Assembly: GCF_004664715.2 (NCBI RefSeq)
Contig: NC_051066.1
Location: forward strand, 82,237,735 to 82,301,734
DNA: 64,000 bases
Reading direction: 5' to 3'
Source: Peromyscus leucopus
Lineage: Eukaryota; Chordata; Mammalia; Rodentia; Cricetidae
Shown: positions 43,386-55,262 of the stretch, one piece after another
How the letters are laid out: the number at the start of each line of letters is the position of its first letter
How positions within the stretch are numbered: position 1 is the first letter of the stretch
The notes under the pieces: generated by a model
Told to the model about the DNA's origin: nothing
The model's input: only the letters and a program-made list of their open reading frames with translations
Database searches by the model: none
Translations under genes and position numbers: made by a program

Positions 43386-44452
43386 GAAGATGGGAGTCAA
43401 TCATGATTGCATGTGTAAGTACTATCCTAGAATAGATATGTGTTTTCTAACTGTTGCCATTCTTTAATGATGTCAGATTATAGGTCATTCAGCCTTTGAC
43501 AATGGTTATGGACCAGCAGTAGCATTGTGAGCAGTTTCTAGGCCTTCAGCCATGCACTGTGACCCACTGTGACCCTTTTGTGTGGAGTTTTACAGCTTTG
43601 TGGACCGAATAGCTACTTTTCCTTGCTGTTCAGCCAGGCCAGGTGGTTGTGAGACTGCCCAGCCTCTAATGGTGTGAAGCAGCCTAATACATCCTCTTAA
43701 AAATTATATCTATATTCAGTTGTCTCTTTCCTTTTTGAGAACCACAAGTAATATTGTGGGTTGTATAAAATCATTTGCTTATTTGTAGCCTAAAGGTTGA
43801 TGGAGGATAGTGATTTTGGTAGAAGGAAAGACTGTAAATTGAATGGTGAATGCTTATAAAGTCACTGCTTGTGATAGACTGGGCAGGGTAGAGACAGAAA
43901 ACAAACAAAAAATACTTTGGACTAGCTAAACCGATGAGGACAACCTTATTTAATACTTCAACTGCTGCAGTAAGGGGAAAGAGTGAACTTAACTCTGAGA
44001 GAGCAAAAGTAAGAGGCATTTTCCCTGTTGAGATGTGTTAGTGGTATACGCTAAAAGAGTTAGGTGGGCAGATGATCGATGTGATGGTCCACACGGATCT
44101 TGTAGAAGTTCGGTTCCCCCCTCTCAAAAGACTGCACAGAGAATGTGCTTTTTCTTGATGTTATCTTGTTGTTTCTAAGAAATGAGTCTGGGGGAGGGGG
44201 GCACTGGCATACAATTTGGTCATTTGAGTAGAGTTTAAAGGGCTTCTCACTCAAAGGATGGATGCAGAAAAATGAACTAGAGGCTATAGCAGTAAGCCTG
44301 AATTTTGAAAGTTTATAAGAGAACTTGAAATGGACCAAAAATAGTAAGTGCTTAAAGTTGGAAAAGTATGTTTGTCATAGTGTATCTTGTCTGTTTATCT
44401 GTATTTATGGGGTGTGTGCCTTTCACTGTCTGTGAGTTGATTTTGTTTATTT

Positions 44453-44455
<3 letters not shown>
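43386..44455. other. anonymous DNA
   Basis: No exon recognised. GACCCACTGTGACCC and GTTTTACAGCTTTGTGGACC around 43560-43605 may be part of an old mammalian repeat I cannot name. Confidence 0.35.

Positions 44456-44486
<31 letters not shown>
44456..44486. repeat. (TA)n microsatellite
   Basis: About 15 TA units. Confidence 0.95.
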
Positions 44487-44489
<3 letters not shown>

Positions 44490-44703
44490 TTTCTGTTGAG
44501 ATATGTTTTGTTTCATGGATGTGAGTGCTTTGTCTGAATGTATGTATGTGCAAATCCTGTGTGCCAGGTGTCCATGGAGACTAGAATATGGGATCAGAGT
44601 CCCTAGAACTAGACTCATAAATTGTCATATAACTCACATTACAAACCCATGTTCTCTGCAAGAGCAGCAAGTGATCTTAACCACTAGTTGTTTCTCCATT
44701 CCC
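44487..44703 (-). mobile_element. B3 SINE, antisense
   Basis: GTCTGAATGTATGTATGTGC, CAGGTGTCCATGGAGACTAG and GCAAGAGCAGCAAGTGATC in antisense B3 order. Confidence 0.8.
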
Positions 44704-44830
44704 TGCTTGCATAGTTTTTATTTGAGGATTTCATACAGAAGTAAACTATAGTTGTGTCCTTTCCACACCCTCTGCTGTCTCCAACCTCCTCTCTCTAATT
44801 TGTGATTTCTTCTTCTACATTATTTTTGGT
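44704..44830 (-). mobile_element. possible L1 3' end, antisense
   Basis: TTTTTATTTGAGGATTTCATAC and CTTTCCACACCCTCTGCTGTC resemble antisense ends of older rodent L1s. Confidence 0.45.
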
Positions 44831-45791
44831 TTATGTATGATGTTTAATACAATAAAAGCTGTAATTAACTGATCACAGTACAGATTAATCTTTCTCAATT
44901 GAGCTCTGTCTGTTGTAGAAGAATCCCTTCATTATCTTTTCCCACTCAATTTGTGTAGTAAGCCAGCTTTATCTACTTATAAATGCTTTATGTCTATTTA
45001 TAAGTCAACTTCAGCATTTCTTGTTTGTAGTTCTGTGGTACTTTGAATGATCGGAACATCTCCTAGCTTCCTTATTGATTAACAAGTTATGGCAGTTGAC
45101 ACTTTTAACTCATATTAATATGATTCTTGATTTTACCACTTAAAATTATCCTTTAATACATGTAATAGGACTGAAGTGTCAATATGAAATGTAAAAAGAC
45201 CTGATCCATGTGACTCAGTAGTAAATGTGAAAGTTAAGAGATGAGAAAAGGATAAGAATGCCCCTGAATTTTGTGCCATGGTATCTGAATAGCCAGGTTA
45301 CAATAAGCAGACATAGAGAAAGCAGAATAAAGACACATTTGGGTACTCTTGGACAATGAGAGGCACTATTTCTTTTACAAAAATCGGTTTCAAGAGGAGA
45401 ATATACTGCCTGACCAAAAAACACTTGTGCATATTTAAGATCCACACATGATGCTATAAAGTATGCACACATGCACATGCACACAAGGTTCTCACTGTAG
45501 AACATACTGCCTTGATCATCATCTCATAAACATCCAATTTTTTGTTCCTACCTATGGTATGAACAGCTGTCACCTTCTCATTAAGAAAAGAAATCCTGAA
45601 GAGAATAGCCTAGTCCTGTGTTAAAGATTAGAGTTTTCCCAGTTGTTTATTCTCCATATTTGCTGCTTGAAATTTGGAATAGGAGGCTTTGGAGGGAGTC
45701 AACCTGGAGGCATCAATTTGCAAATTATCTGTATAGAGGTGACCCATAGAGAGGATGCATCACTGAGGGAGACATTAAGAAAGGTCCCGGG
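44831..45791. other. anonymous DNA and old LINE host
   Basis: No exon recognised to about 45690. Bases 45700-45791 (AGAGGTGACCCATAGAGAGG) continue at 47511-47600 (GAACCTTGGGGCATCATCC) as one old mammalian repeat split by the L1 below. Confidence 0.45.
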
Positions 45792-47510
45792 ATCCCCATT
45801 AAAATCCCAACACAATTCTTCACAGACTTGGAAAAAACAATACTGAACTTCATATGGAAAAACTAACAATAACCCAGGATAGCTAGACAATCCTGTACAA
45901 TAAAGCTCAAGAAACTAGACATCAAAATACTGAACAAACCAATAAAAAATGGGCTACAGAGCTAAACAGAGAATTCTCAACAGAAGAATCTCAAATGACT
46001 GAAAGACAATTAAGAAATTGCTCAACATCATTACTCATTAAGAAAATGCAAATCAAAACAACTCTGAGATACTATCTTACAGCTGTCAAAATGGCTAAGA
46101 TCAAAAACACTGATAACAGCTTGTGTTGGAGAGGATGTGGAGCAAGGGGAACACTCTTCCACTGTTGGTGAGAGTGCAAACTTGTACAGCTACTTTGGAA
46201 ACCAGTATGGCAGGTTCTCAGAAAATTGGGAATCAATCTCCCTAAAGACCCAACTATACTATTCTTGGGCATATACCCAAGGAATACTCAATCATACGAC
46301 AAGGACACATGCTCAACTATGTTCATAGCAGCATTATTCATAATAGCCAGAACCTAGAAACAACCTAGATGCCTCTCAACTGAAGAATGGATTAAGAAAA
46401 TGTGGTACATATACACAATGGAGTACTACTTAGCAGAGAAAAACAATGACATCATGAAATTTGCAGGCAAATGGATGGAACTAAAAAAAATCACCCTGAG
46501 TGAGGTAACTCAGACTCAGAAGGACAAATATCATATGTACTCACTCATAAGTGGATACTAGATGTAAAGCAAAGGATAACCAGACTACAACCCACAGCTC
46601 CAGAGAAGCTAGCTAATAAGGAGGACCAGAAGAGAGACACATGGATCCCCCTGGGAAGGGGGAATAGATGAGATCTCCATGAGTAAACTGGGCATGAGGG
46701 GTTAGCAATGGAGGTTAGGGGGTTGGGGATGAGAACATAAGGGAATGGGATGGTTGAGCTGGAATAGGGACAGAGTGGGAAAGCAATGAAAGAGATACCA
46801 TGATAGAGGGAGACATCATGAGGATAGGGAGAAACCTAGTGCTAGTAAAGTTCCCAGGAATCCACAAGATGACCCCAGCTTAGACTACGAGCAATAGTCG
46901 AGAGGGTGCCTGAACTGGTTTGCCCCAGTAATCAGATTGGTAAATACCCTAATTGTTATCATAGAGCCTTTCTCCAGTAACTGATGGAAGCAGATTCATA
47001 GCTCCACCGCCAAGCACCAGGCTGAGCTCCAGGAGTCCAGTTGAGGAGAAAGAGGAGGGATTCTATGAGCAAGGAGCATCAAGATCACGATGGAGAAACC
47101 TATAGAAATAACCAAACCAAACTAATGGGAACTCATGAAGTTTAGATCAACACCTGTGGAGCCTCCGTGGGACTGGACTAGGCCCTCTGCATAAGTGAGA
47201 CAGTTGTGTAGCTTGAGCTGCTTAAGGGGCCCCCTGGCAGTAGGATCAGGATCCATCATGGGTGCATGAGCTGGCTTTTTTTGAGCCCACTATCTATGGT
47301 GGGACAACTTGCACAGCCTGGAGGGGGAGGGTCTTGGACCTGCCTCTACTGAATGTACCAGGTTCTGTTGACTCCCCATGGGAGACCTTACCTTCTTGTA
47401 GGAAGGAATGCGGGGATGGGTTGGAGGGAAGTCTGGAGGGGTGGGAGGAGGGAAGAGGAGGATCTGTGACTGGTATGTAAAATGAATAAAAATTTCTTAA
47501 AAAAAAAAAA
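45792..47510 (+). mobile_element. 5'-truncated L1 with internal ORF2 deletion
   Basis: Starts in ORF2 at ATCCCCATTAAAATCCCAAC and ends with a 3' UTR and A tail at 47499-47510. After CCTGTACAATAAAG (to about 45906) it jumps to CTCAAGAAACTAGACATC, a site matching 15143-15160 of the copy at 14657, so several hundred bases of ORF2 are missing. The candidate flanking duplication (AAAGGTCCCGGG at 45780-45791 and AAAGGCCTAGGGG at the right end) is imperfect. Confidence 0.92.
45907..46561 (+). pseudogene. L1 ORF2 C-terminal remnant
   Basis: Same region as at 14663-15802, but broken by several stops (for example GGTGAGAGTGC frame loss and AACCTAGAAAC). Blocks for LLWKPVWQ-like and MEYYLAE-like segments remain. 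No catalytic part. Not functional. Confidence 0.8.
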
Positions 47511-47676
47511 GGCCTAGGGGAAGAACCTTGGGGCATCATCCACAGTTAGGAACAGGATGGTAAGTTGAGGCAGCAAAGCTTCATAAAGGCTGATATTAGT
47601 TTTTTTCTCCTTAGGAATAGGAAACTTCTTATTCCTTCTTTGCATCTCCTCTATTTCTCTGAGAATTTTCAATCAT

Positions 47677-47680
<4 letters not shown>

Positions 47681-47727
<47 letters not shown>

Positions 47728-47990
47728 ATGTGCACACCTCTGTGCATGTGCAGGTAGAGGCCAGGATCAACTTTAGATCTGATTCCCCAGGCACCACCTA
47801 CAGTGATATTTGAAATAGGGTTTCTTATTGCCTTGGAGATCTCCAAGTAGGCCAGCCATCCCTGGGGACCCACCTATTTCCACCTCTGTTCCACTGCACC
47901 TGAGTGTTTTATATGGGTTCTAGGGGTTGAACTCAGGTCCTTATGTGTAGCAAATGCTTTACTGACTTAGCTATATCCCAGTACCACAGA
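47681..47990 (-). mobile_element. B4-type SINE, antisense, with (TG)n
   Basis: (TG)23 at 47681-47726, then GTGCAGGTAGAGGCCAGGATC, GAAATAGGGTTTCTTATTGCC, GGGTTCTAGGGGTTGAACTC and GCAAATGCTTTACTGAC in antisense B4 order. Confidence 0.82.
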
Positions 47991-48114
47991 CTTATTTTTA
48001 CCTTTTTTCCTCCCCACATATATATCGTGGCCTCCAGCGTCTTAGGATTTGGTTAGCTCTGTAGCTGTGAAATCTACTGGAATGCTAAACCCAGATGTCA
48101 CTCCCAAAGTCATT

Positions 48115-48290
48115 TTTAGCTGTGCAACTCAGCATCACTGAGCTCAGTTTTCTGATCGTAAGTTTTCCTTATATGACAAAAAATGGTAATTGTGCATTTT
48201 CCATACAGTAATTATGAGAAATAAGTGAGATAACATGAGGCAATGTCTAGCACAGCACTTGGCATATAGTAAATGTTCCTTGAATCTAAG
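48115..48290 (+). mobile_element. MIR SINE
   Basis: CTGAGCTCAGTTTTCTGATCG, GAAATAAGTGAGATAACATG and CACAGCACTTGGCATATAGTA match the MIR 3' half in order. Confidence 0.75.
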
Positions 48291-49265
48291 AATGAATTGC
48301 CAAATAGGCTACTCTATAGTGGCATGATTCATTTGTAACTTTTGCCTACAGCTTAAAGATGTATAATTAAACCACACTTATTGGAGAAGAGCTATTTATC
48401 ACTACACAAAATTATGCTATTTTATTCCTAGTGCTTCCTTATTCCTTAGTACTTCCTTGTCTTGTCCTCAGTACACTATGGGAACCATTTTTATATTTTG
48501 TTTATGCCTCATTTCATGATAAACACAGGCCATAAAAATATCAGGAAATCTGCAATTGTAAAACTAGAATTCAGTAAAATACAGAACTTTGGGTTAATGG
48601 GAATGCTAATATATTTTCTCCATGGAAACTTTCATATTGCTGAGAATAGGTAGGTGGCATGTTATAAGGGTTACTTGATTAGGTAATATATTCTCTGTGC
48701 CTGCCAGCATCTGTTTCTCTGGATACATTTGATTCATAGCATTTGTTAGCCACATACATATAGTTCAAAGGCTTTGTGGTCCATTTTGTGTCTTTTATTA
48801 GTTGTTTAGTTACAAGAAGGTTTCTATGGGAATCATTCTGAAAATAATGCCACTTTATTTTTATCTCTAAGACACTCAATACAATTGAAGGAGAAAAAGG
48901 GCAATGCCTGTGAGATGCTGTTAAATTCCCATCTCTACTTCTATCGTTCCATCAAGATCAAACAGGTTTTACACACTAGCAGTCACATCGAGCAGACACC
49001 AAATGAGATGCATATGTGAAGCTGTGATAAAAGAGGGCTTTATAAAGAGGAAAGAAAAGCCTAGCAGGCATGGCTGCCTGGCAGATGAAGAAAGTACTCT
49101 GGCTATTATTAGGGAGAATGGAATACAGTGCCAAGACTTGGAGAACCAGTGTCAGATATCACACAGGGACCCAATATGGAGTGATTCATTCACTAGCCCC
49201 TACTGCAAACAAGGGAGCCCAAAATCTACTTTAAAAATTGGCCGGTAACAAGATTCAGTATGAAG
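48291..49265. other. anonymous DNA
   Basis: No repeat or exon recognised. The 81-codon frame at 49003-49248 has no motif. Confidence 0.4.
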
Positions 49266-49268
49266 CAT

Positions 49269-49303
<35 letters not shown>

Positions 49304-49463
49304 TTTTATTTTATTTTATTTTTTCCGACAGGGTTTCGCTGTGTAGCTTTGCGCCTTTCCTGGAACTCACTCTGTAGCCCAGCCTGGCCACGACCTCACA
49401 GAGATCCGCGTGCCTCTGCCTCCTGAGTGCTGGGATTAAAGGTGTGTGCCACCACCGCCCTGC
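49266..49463 (-). mobile_element. young B1 SINE, antisense, with (TTTA)n tail
   Basis: A tail of TTTA and TTTTA units (49266-49322), the reverse of an A-rich tail, then GACAGGGTTTCGCTGTGTAG, CTTTGCGCCTTTCCTGGAAC, GATCCGCGTGCCTCTGCCTC and GTGCTGGGATTAAAGGTGTG. Full length and little diverged. Probable flanking duplication ATGAAGCATTTAT (49260-49272) and ATGAAACACTTTAT (49465-49478), imperfect. Confidence 0.92.
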
Positions 49464-50164
49464 ATGAAACACTTTATAGTTGCAGAATCCATCAGATTCT
49501 GAGTCTACGTAAGAACTGCCAAGTGACACAGCATCTATTGTTCAATTCTGTGTTCTGACTCTGAAGCTACTTTTCTTAGGAACAGTTCGATCCACTAGAG
49601 GTACGGTTAGGGAACACATGCTGAAGGGAGCCAGTGCAGTATTAAAAAGAAGTATGTCCTATCTATGCTTTTAAAAACCACTTACTTACTATGTTTATTT
49701 CTAGTGTTTATATATAAATATATTACATTTTATTATATATTTATTTTGTCGGTGTACTATAGTACACATATAGAGGTCAGGGACCTTTTATTTCTGGTTC
49801 ATGTTTTCTTTAGTTAGTCAGAAAAAAGGGCAAGTAAATAATAAACTCAGTATTTTCAACATATTTTGTATCAAATATTAACTCAAATTCTTTGAGTAGA
49901 TGGAGAATATATGCTTAATATAGCAAATATTTATCTGCATCAGACCCTCAAACCACTAAAACAAAATTTATAAAGTGTATGTCTACTTATATATTAAACT
50001 GTTTATTGATTCTTTGTGGATTTCACATCATGCATCCTGATCTCATTCATTTTTCATCCATTTATATTTACCCTCTGCCCTTGCAAATGCCTCCCCCCAC
50101 ACAAAAAATAAAACTTAAAAGATAAAGAAAAAACAAAAACAAACAAGCAAACAAACAATCTCTT
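49464..50164. other. anonymous AT-rich DNA
   Basis: No exon recognised. Bases 49735-49800 (ACACATATAGAGGTCAGGGACC) may be a scrap of antisense B3/B4. Confidence 0.35.
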
Positions 50165-50885
50165 CACGGAAGCTGTAGTGGACACAGGGAGTCCCACAGT
50201 ATATCCTTTAGTTCATACATCTTTACCTGCAAGTAAGTGTTCATTGCAATGAGTCATTGATCTGGTTTGAGGCCTCTGGCTTTTGCTGTATCCTTGGTAC
50301 TGGGCCTTCACTGGGGCTCCTCTTGAATATCCTGTTGTTGTCCTGTGTCATGGGGATCCGTCAGCTTTGGATCTGCAGGTCAAGCCCCTTCACATGTTCC
50401 AGCAGTTTATAGATGAGGTGGATGTTGGAGTGGTCCAACTCATAGCCCTGGTTCTGGTCCTGGTCCGTAGCTGTGTTGGTCAGCCTGCCAGCGTTCCCTC
50501 ATTATTACCACCAGGGGGAGCTCTCCAGCACCGCCTCCACTAGCTCAGCCATTATAGCAAGCTCTCATGCACTCAGGGCAGGGTCCCCTGCACCCACACC
50601 ACCAGGGCCAACTCTACTGTTTTGCCCAGGCGAGGTACAGGCCCAGCTCTCTCGAGTGCTGCAGTTGGTGAGATGCAAGGCCAGCTCTCCTACTCTTACG
50701 CCCCTGAGGCCAGCTCTCCCGTTTGCTACAGGTGGCAAGAGGTAGGGGAGGAGAGCATTTTTCCCTCAGCTATGCTACCACATGGCACATGGCAGACAGG
50801 GCTGGGGTTGGGGAGAGTCAGCTTCCCTGCTCCCATACCCTCAGGGCTGGCTTACATGTGTAAGGGCCAGGGCCAGAATTAACTA
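50165..50885 (-). repeat. inverted relative of the 0.4-2.9 kb retroposon-like unit
   Basis: Antisense match to both parts of that unit: CCCCTTCACATGTTCCAGCAG, GATGAGGTGGATGTTGGAGT, CAACTCATAGCCCTGGTTCT (compare 2450-2530 reversed) and then GCCAGCTCTCC/GCCCAGCTCTC modules. It confirms that this is a dispersed family and not a local satellite. Several overlapping frames here (50283-50882) arise from the GC-rich modules. Confidence 0.8.
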
Positions 50886-50991
50886 CATTTAAAGGAGCAC
50901 ATGCTTAATAATCTATTTATACATTTTCTGGGAAAACAAATCCATGACTTCCACATACACTCATAGGAGCAATAAAACAGAAATGAAGCTA

Positions 50992-51157
50992 GGTTGATCT
51001 CAGTCCGTGGGGGAGGCTTTGCCCTGGAGGAGGTGGGAATGGGGGGGGTGGGCTGGGGGGGAAAGGAGGGGAGTGGGAGGGGGGAGAACAAGGGAATCTG
51101 TGGCTGATATGTAGAATTGAATTGTATTGTAAAATAAAATAAAATTAAATTAAAAAA
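50992..51157 (+). mobile_element. hyper-truncated L1 with perfect 13-bp TSD
   Basis: Only 166 bases of L1 3' UTR and tail: GGGGAGGCTTTGCCCTGGAG, GAGAACAAGGGAATCTGTGG, CTGATATGTAGAATTG and an AAAT-rich tail. The perfect duplication AGAAATGAAGCTA flanks it (50979-50991, 51158-51170), which proves a retrotransposition event. Confidence 0.95.
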
Positions 51158-51236
51158 AGAAATGAAGCTAAACATTTATACATATCAAGCAATTAAAAAC
51201 TATCAGCAATTTGATCCATATGGTATAGCATCCATT

Positions 51237-51355
51237 TTGAGAGAGTGGTTGGTTCCCACTTTACACTATGTGGATTATGGGGATCAAACTTAGGTCATCA
51301 GTTACCAGGCTTAGAGGCAAACGCATTTACCCATAGAGCCAGCTCACTGGTCCTG
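51237..51355 (-). mobile_element. B4/ID-type SINE end, antisense
   Basis: GGATTATGGGGATCAAACTTAG and CATAGAGCCAGCTCACTGG give the antisense ID-derived end. Confidence 0.65.
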
Positions 51356-51451
51356 TTATATAGAAACGCACCCAATTTCATGTTCTTTAGCTGGTGGGTC
51401 TGCTAAGTCAGAATGTATTTTGATTACTTCTAGATCCAGTTAGCTGGAATT

Positions 51452-51560
51452 TTTTTGCTTCTTCTTGTTGTTGTTTTGAGTAGCATCTCATGTAGCCCAG
51501 GCTGTTTTTGGACTTGCTATGTAGCTGCAACTGGCCTTGAAATCAGATCTTGTTTTCTCC
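51452..51560 (-). mobile_element. B1 fragment, antisense
   Basis: GTTTTGAGTAGCATCTCATG, TAGCCCAGGCTGTTTTTGG and GCAACTGGCCTTGAAATCAG; right half of antisense B1, diverged. Confidence 0.65.
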
Positions 51561-51599
51561 TTTCCTTTCTTCCTTCTCCCTTTCTTCCTCCTCTTTAAC

Positions 51600-52420
51600 A
51601 CATATTTATTGAATACTCCTTAAGCTCTGGGTAGTAGTGTGATGAAAAGCTTCTAGTATCAAAAATATTTTCATTCTAGGAAAAAAAATAAGTAAGGAGT
51701 ACTTTGGGCAATGATCATTGCAGTGCAGAGTGTGAGACAGAACACAGTGTTGGGGATGAAGCTTTGGGGTTTTGGTTTCAGAGGAGAGTATCACTTGAAT
51801 GACAACCAAGAGTCAGACATGCAAAGAACTGAGATGATCAGGCCTTTCAGACAGAAGAATGCCAGAACACTCTGAGGGCAGAGGTCCCCAACATGGAGGC
51901 AGTTTGGTATGTTTAGGAAACTGGAAGGCATCTAGGTATGGTGGCACTCAGCTATAACCCCAGTATTTGGGAGGCTAAGGCAGGAGGACTGTAATTTACA
52001 GGCTAGCTTGGGCTACACAGTGAGAATCTGTCTCAACAAAAGAAAAGAAAGGAAAGGAAACAAAGGAAGAAGGAAGGAAATACTGCTGAGGTCAGAAATA
52101 GAGGTATTTTCTGGTCGTCTAGAACTTGTGGGTTATCATAAGGAAGCTAGATGTTCTCAACAGTAGGGGGAGTCATTTAAATGAGGTATTTATTTTATGA
52201 CTTATTTAAATAGCTAACTTCTAGAGGTGATGAGGTGATGAGAACTATCTTGAGGAAGAAGAGTCGAAATAAGAGGGTTTATTATGAGGCCTATGGAGTG
52301 ATACAGAAGTGGTAATGATGGCCATATAAAAGGCCATGCTACTCCAGGTGTTGTTCCTAAGAGGGAAGTTAGGAGAGGATGGTGGTGAGCAACTGGTATC
52401 TATTTAAAAGAAGACAGATG
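51600..52420 (+). mobile_element. ancient mammalian LINE-type repeat (tentative L2/CR1)
   Basis: CAGGCCTTTCAGACAGAAGAATG, CAGAACACTCTGAGGGCAG, AGGAAACTGGAAGG and, after a B1 insert, GGTCAGAAATAGAGG, AGGAGAGGATGGTGG follow an old repeat order I know from other mammals but cannot name firmly. Confidence 0.4.
51928..52080 (+). mobile_element. B1 SINE
   Basis: TAGGTATGGTGGCACTCAGC, CCCCAGTATTTGGGAGGC, TAGCTTGGGCTACACAGTGAG and an AAAGGAAA tail. Possible duplication AGGAAACTG and AGGAAATACTG. Inserted in the older repeat. Confidence 0.85.
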
Positions 52421-52734
52421 AGAAAAGAAGAAGGATCTGACCTAAGAGAGCTTGTGCAGTTTCCCATTTGTGGAGAGTGTTGGGTGCTATGGAAAGAATT
52501 CACTTTGTTGCATTTCAAGCTACTGTGATCCCTCCTGAACTTTCCCTCTGGTTTCCTACAGATGTCACAGCTAAGCCTGATTACCTTACTCTTTTCCTGC
52601 CCTCTTTTCTACCCTTGTATGTAGGCTGATGAAGACAGATTCCCTTCAGAAACTGATATAGATATAGGCTTAAAAAGGAACTATCACAACTTTATGATTT
52701 ATAAGTACATTTTTTCCTTGTTCTTTGAGAATTC
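52421..52734. other. anonymous DNA
   Basis: No repeat or exon recognised. Confidence 0.4.
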
Positions 52735-53200
52735 CATACATGCATTAATATAAATGAATGGTGGTCAATACAGAGATCACAACTGGTCAGAGAATAGATG
52801 ATCGTGGAGTGCTCAGCTCCAAATGAGGACATTCATATTATACCCCATGTTCCCAAGGCTCAGGGATCATTTAGAGGAAGGCGATGTAAAGATTATAAGA
52901 GCTAAGGATTGGCTTGCACAGGGCTATGACACATATGAATTCACAGTGGCTGTGGTTGCCTGCATAATGCCTGGACAAGACCAAGCCAGTCAAAAATTCA
53001 AATGGTTAGGAAGAATATCACCATGATCTACCCCTAGCTGAGGATTTATTGGCACATGATGGCTGATAGGGGGGAGACAGTAAGTTTCTCTTAGAGGTGG
53101 GGCCCTTGGTAGTTTCCTGTACCCTAATAGATGATCCTGCACCCATGCTCATACTGACAGAACTTATTGGAGTCAGTGGGTTAAAAATAATTTTATATTT
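52735..53200 (+). mobile_element. older rodent L1 3' UTR (Lx-type)
   Basis: CCCAAGGCTCAGGGATCATT, CAGTGGCTGTGGTTGCCTGC, GACAAGACCAAGCCAGTCAA, ACCCCTAGCTGAGGATTTATTGG and GGAGTCAGTGGGTTAAAAAT follow an older L1 3' UTR order. The 67-codon frame at 52823-53026 lies wholly in it and is not a gene. Confidence 0.7.
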
Positions 53201-54134
53201 CATAGATGACAAAAGTTCTGAACATTTCCAGCATTTGGGATGATACATTATTTTTCTAAACAATGAGTTTTAGACAGAATCTTATCTTTCTGAGTTGAAG
53301 GGGGCGTTTATACTCTTTCACCAGATAATTTCAAGTATATTTTTATAAAGTGCCAGGTACAGTTGCCAAGACACGTCAGATTTAGCAAGTGGCAAAGCAA
53401 AACTGAGGTTTTCTCTTCTCCTGTTTGTTTTCTTTTTAGTTTAAATTTACTTTCTATTTAAGAAATTAACATACAGAGCATTAGATATCACTATGACATT
53501 TTCAAACAGGGTGTGTTTTGAATTGCCCTCCCTTAATCTCTCTCCCTACATCCCATTGTGACATAACCAATGTTAGTTGCCCTCACTAGCACAGCTCCCT
53601 AAAGTTAAATCTGCCTGTATTAATTATTCTTATTTGTAGGTTTAACTGGATAGGGCAGCTGAATGTTTTCCTACTGCCTTTAATATATTCTGTTAACACA
53701 GAAACAAGGACTGTTCATAGATTTCAGTGTTATGGTGTTTGAAGGAACAAAGTTGAGTTTGATAAGCCCTTCAAATTCAGCTAATTAAATGGAAAAATGT
53801 CAGTGATACTAAGCCTTGTAACTATAGTTTTTTAAAAAAAAGTTTGTCAGGATTTTCTTTCTTTTTGGCTCTCCTCCCCAAGACTGATTGTTTTGGCTTT
53901 GTTAGTATGCCTTCTAAATTCACCCATGAACACATTTCAGTGGACAAAAAGCCACAAATAGATGTAGTGGCTATTGATTTTCTTCTGGGGCTACCACCTG
54001 ATTTCTATACAACCCTGGAGAGCACATGTCAATTTCCATATGTATTTAACTCCTCTTTCTGCTCTTACTGTCCTGCAGGATCATAATTTAAGATAATCCT
54101 GCAATCTATTATTTATCAAAGGCTAGTGGTTGAC
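53201..54134. other. anonymous DNA
   Basis: No exon recognised. Bases 53455-53600 (AAGAAATTAACATACAGAGC, CTCTCTCCCTACATCCC) may be an antisense L1 end. The 80-codon frame at 53844-54086 has no motif. Confidence 0.35.
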
Positions 54135-54440
54135 CTGTGTCTTAGTCACAGCATAAGAAAGATGGGCTACAACTAGGTGAGGTTTAACTTCACAGTTCTG
54201 GGTGCTGGACATCTAGTGTACACCCCCAACCCCATAGATGGCCAACATATTCTTGCTGCCTTTTCTCATGTCAGAAGGGGAAGGGAGGTCTCAGGAGGAG
54301 CTTTTAAAAAAGCGATAGTCTCATTTGTGACCGAATCAATCCCAAAGACCTTACCTCTACATATTCTTAACACTGGAAAGGACATAAGCTCTCTGTACCA
54401 GGTTGACTGGCCAAAGCAGTCTGGTCTTAGCCAGTGACTA
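54135..54440. mobile_element. ancient mammalian repeat, family uncertain
   Basis: TTCACAGTTCTGGGTGCTGG, GCTGCCTTTTCTCATGTCAG and GACCGAATCAATCCCAAAGACC recall an old mammalian repeat with the same order of blocks. Confidence 0.4.
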
Positions 54441-54829
54441 GTCTCCTTGGTATGGTGTCCATACCAGGCTCATCTCACTCTGTCTTTTAGGACCTCCATC
54501 CCAGACTTATGTGAGTCCCTCCATCCTGGACCATCGCCTAGTGCTCTTTTCTAGACTCTTGTGTTCTTGAGCATCTCTAAACTTGGCTCAGTCTCTTATA
54601 CTTCCATGTGGTGCTTCTGCCTGCATTGTATTCCTGTAAGTTCATATCTTAGCTGAGGCCTCCCCATCTAGCTAATTGTATTTTGGGTAATCCTTCTTTA
54701 AGAGGCCCCTTTGACTCTTCCTCTAGGCTAGAGTAGCTGTGTCCCTTGAGTATTCCTGAAACACCCATATTGATGATAATGGCAAGATTATAAAAGCCAG
54801 AGGCTAGAAAGATAATAATTGGCATAGTT
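54441..54829. other. anonymous DNA
   Basis: No repeat or exon recognised. Confidence 0.4.
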
Positions 54830-55262
54830 TGTTTTCTGTGGCTGTTATAAAATAATACCACAATGTTGGTGGTTAATCCAATAAACATAAATCCATCCTT
54901 TCACATTTCTTGGGGCAGAAATTAGAAATCAAAGTGACATCGCTGCCTTGCTTCTTATGATGTGCTGGAAGGTTGTCCGTGCTTTGCTTCTTTGGCCTCT
55001 GGTGCCTTCACCTTCAGTTTCTGTGCATTGTTCCTTCTGTGCTTTTGGGGTCACCTTACCTCTTTTGTGGCTCATCAATGTGTTTCTTCTGTGATGTGGT
55101 AGGGCCTGCATGCATAATCCAGGCAGATATCTTCCTCTTGAGATCCTTAATTAAGCCTGAAAAGACACATTTTCTAACTCAGGTGATATCCACGTGTTTG
55201 AGGGTCAGCATAGGGATGAATTTCTTTGGAGGCCATTTTTTGGCTTACTATCACAGCATCTA
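54830..55262. mobile_element. ancient mammalian repeat, family uncertain
   Basis: TTTTCTGTGGCTGTTATAAA, CACATTTCTTGGGGCAGAAA and a 3' GGAGGCCATTTTTTGGCTTAC match in order an old repeat that starts 'TTTTCTATGGCTGCTGTAAC'. Related to, but distinct from, 32816-33410. Confidence 0.5.

Noticed and set aside
52823..53026. 67-codon frame that looks protein-like (GYDTYEFTVAVVAC)
   Set aside because: It lies entirely in sequence that matches an older L1 3' UTR, which is non-coding.
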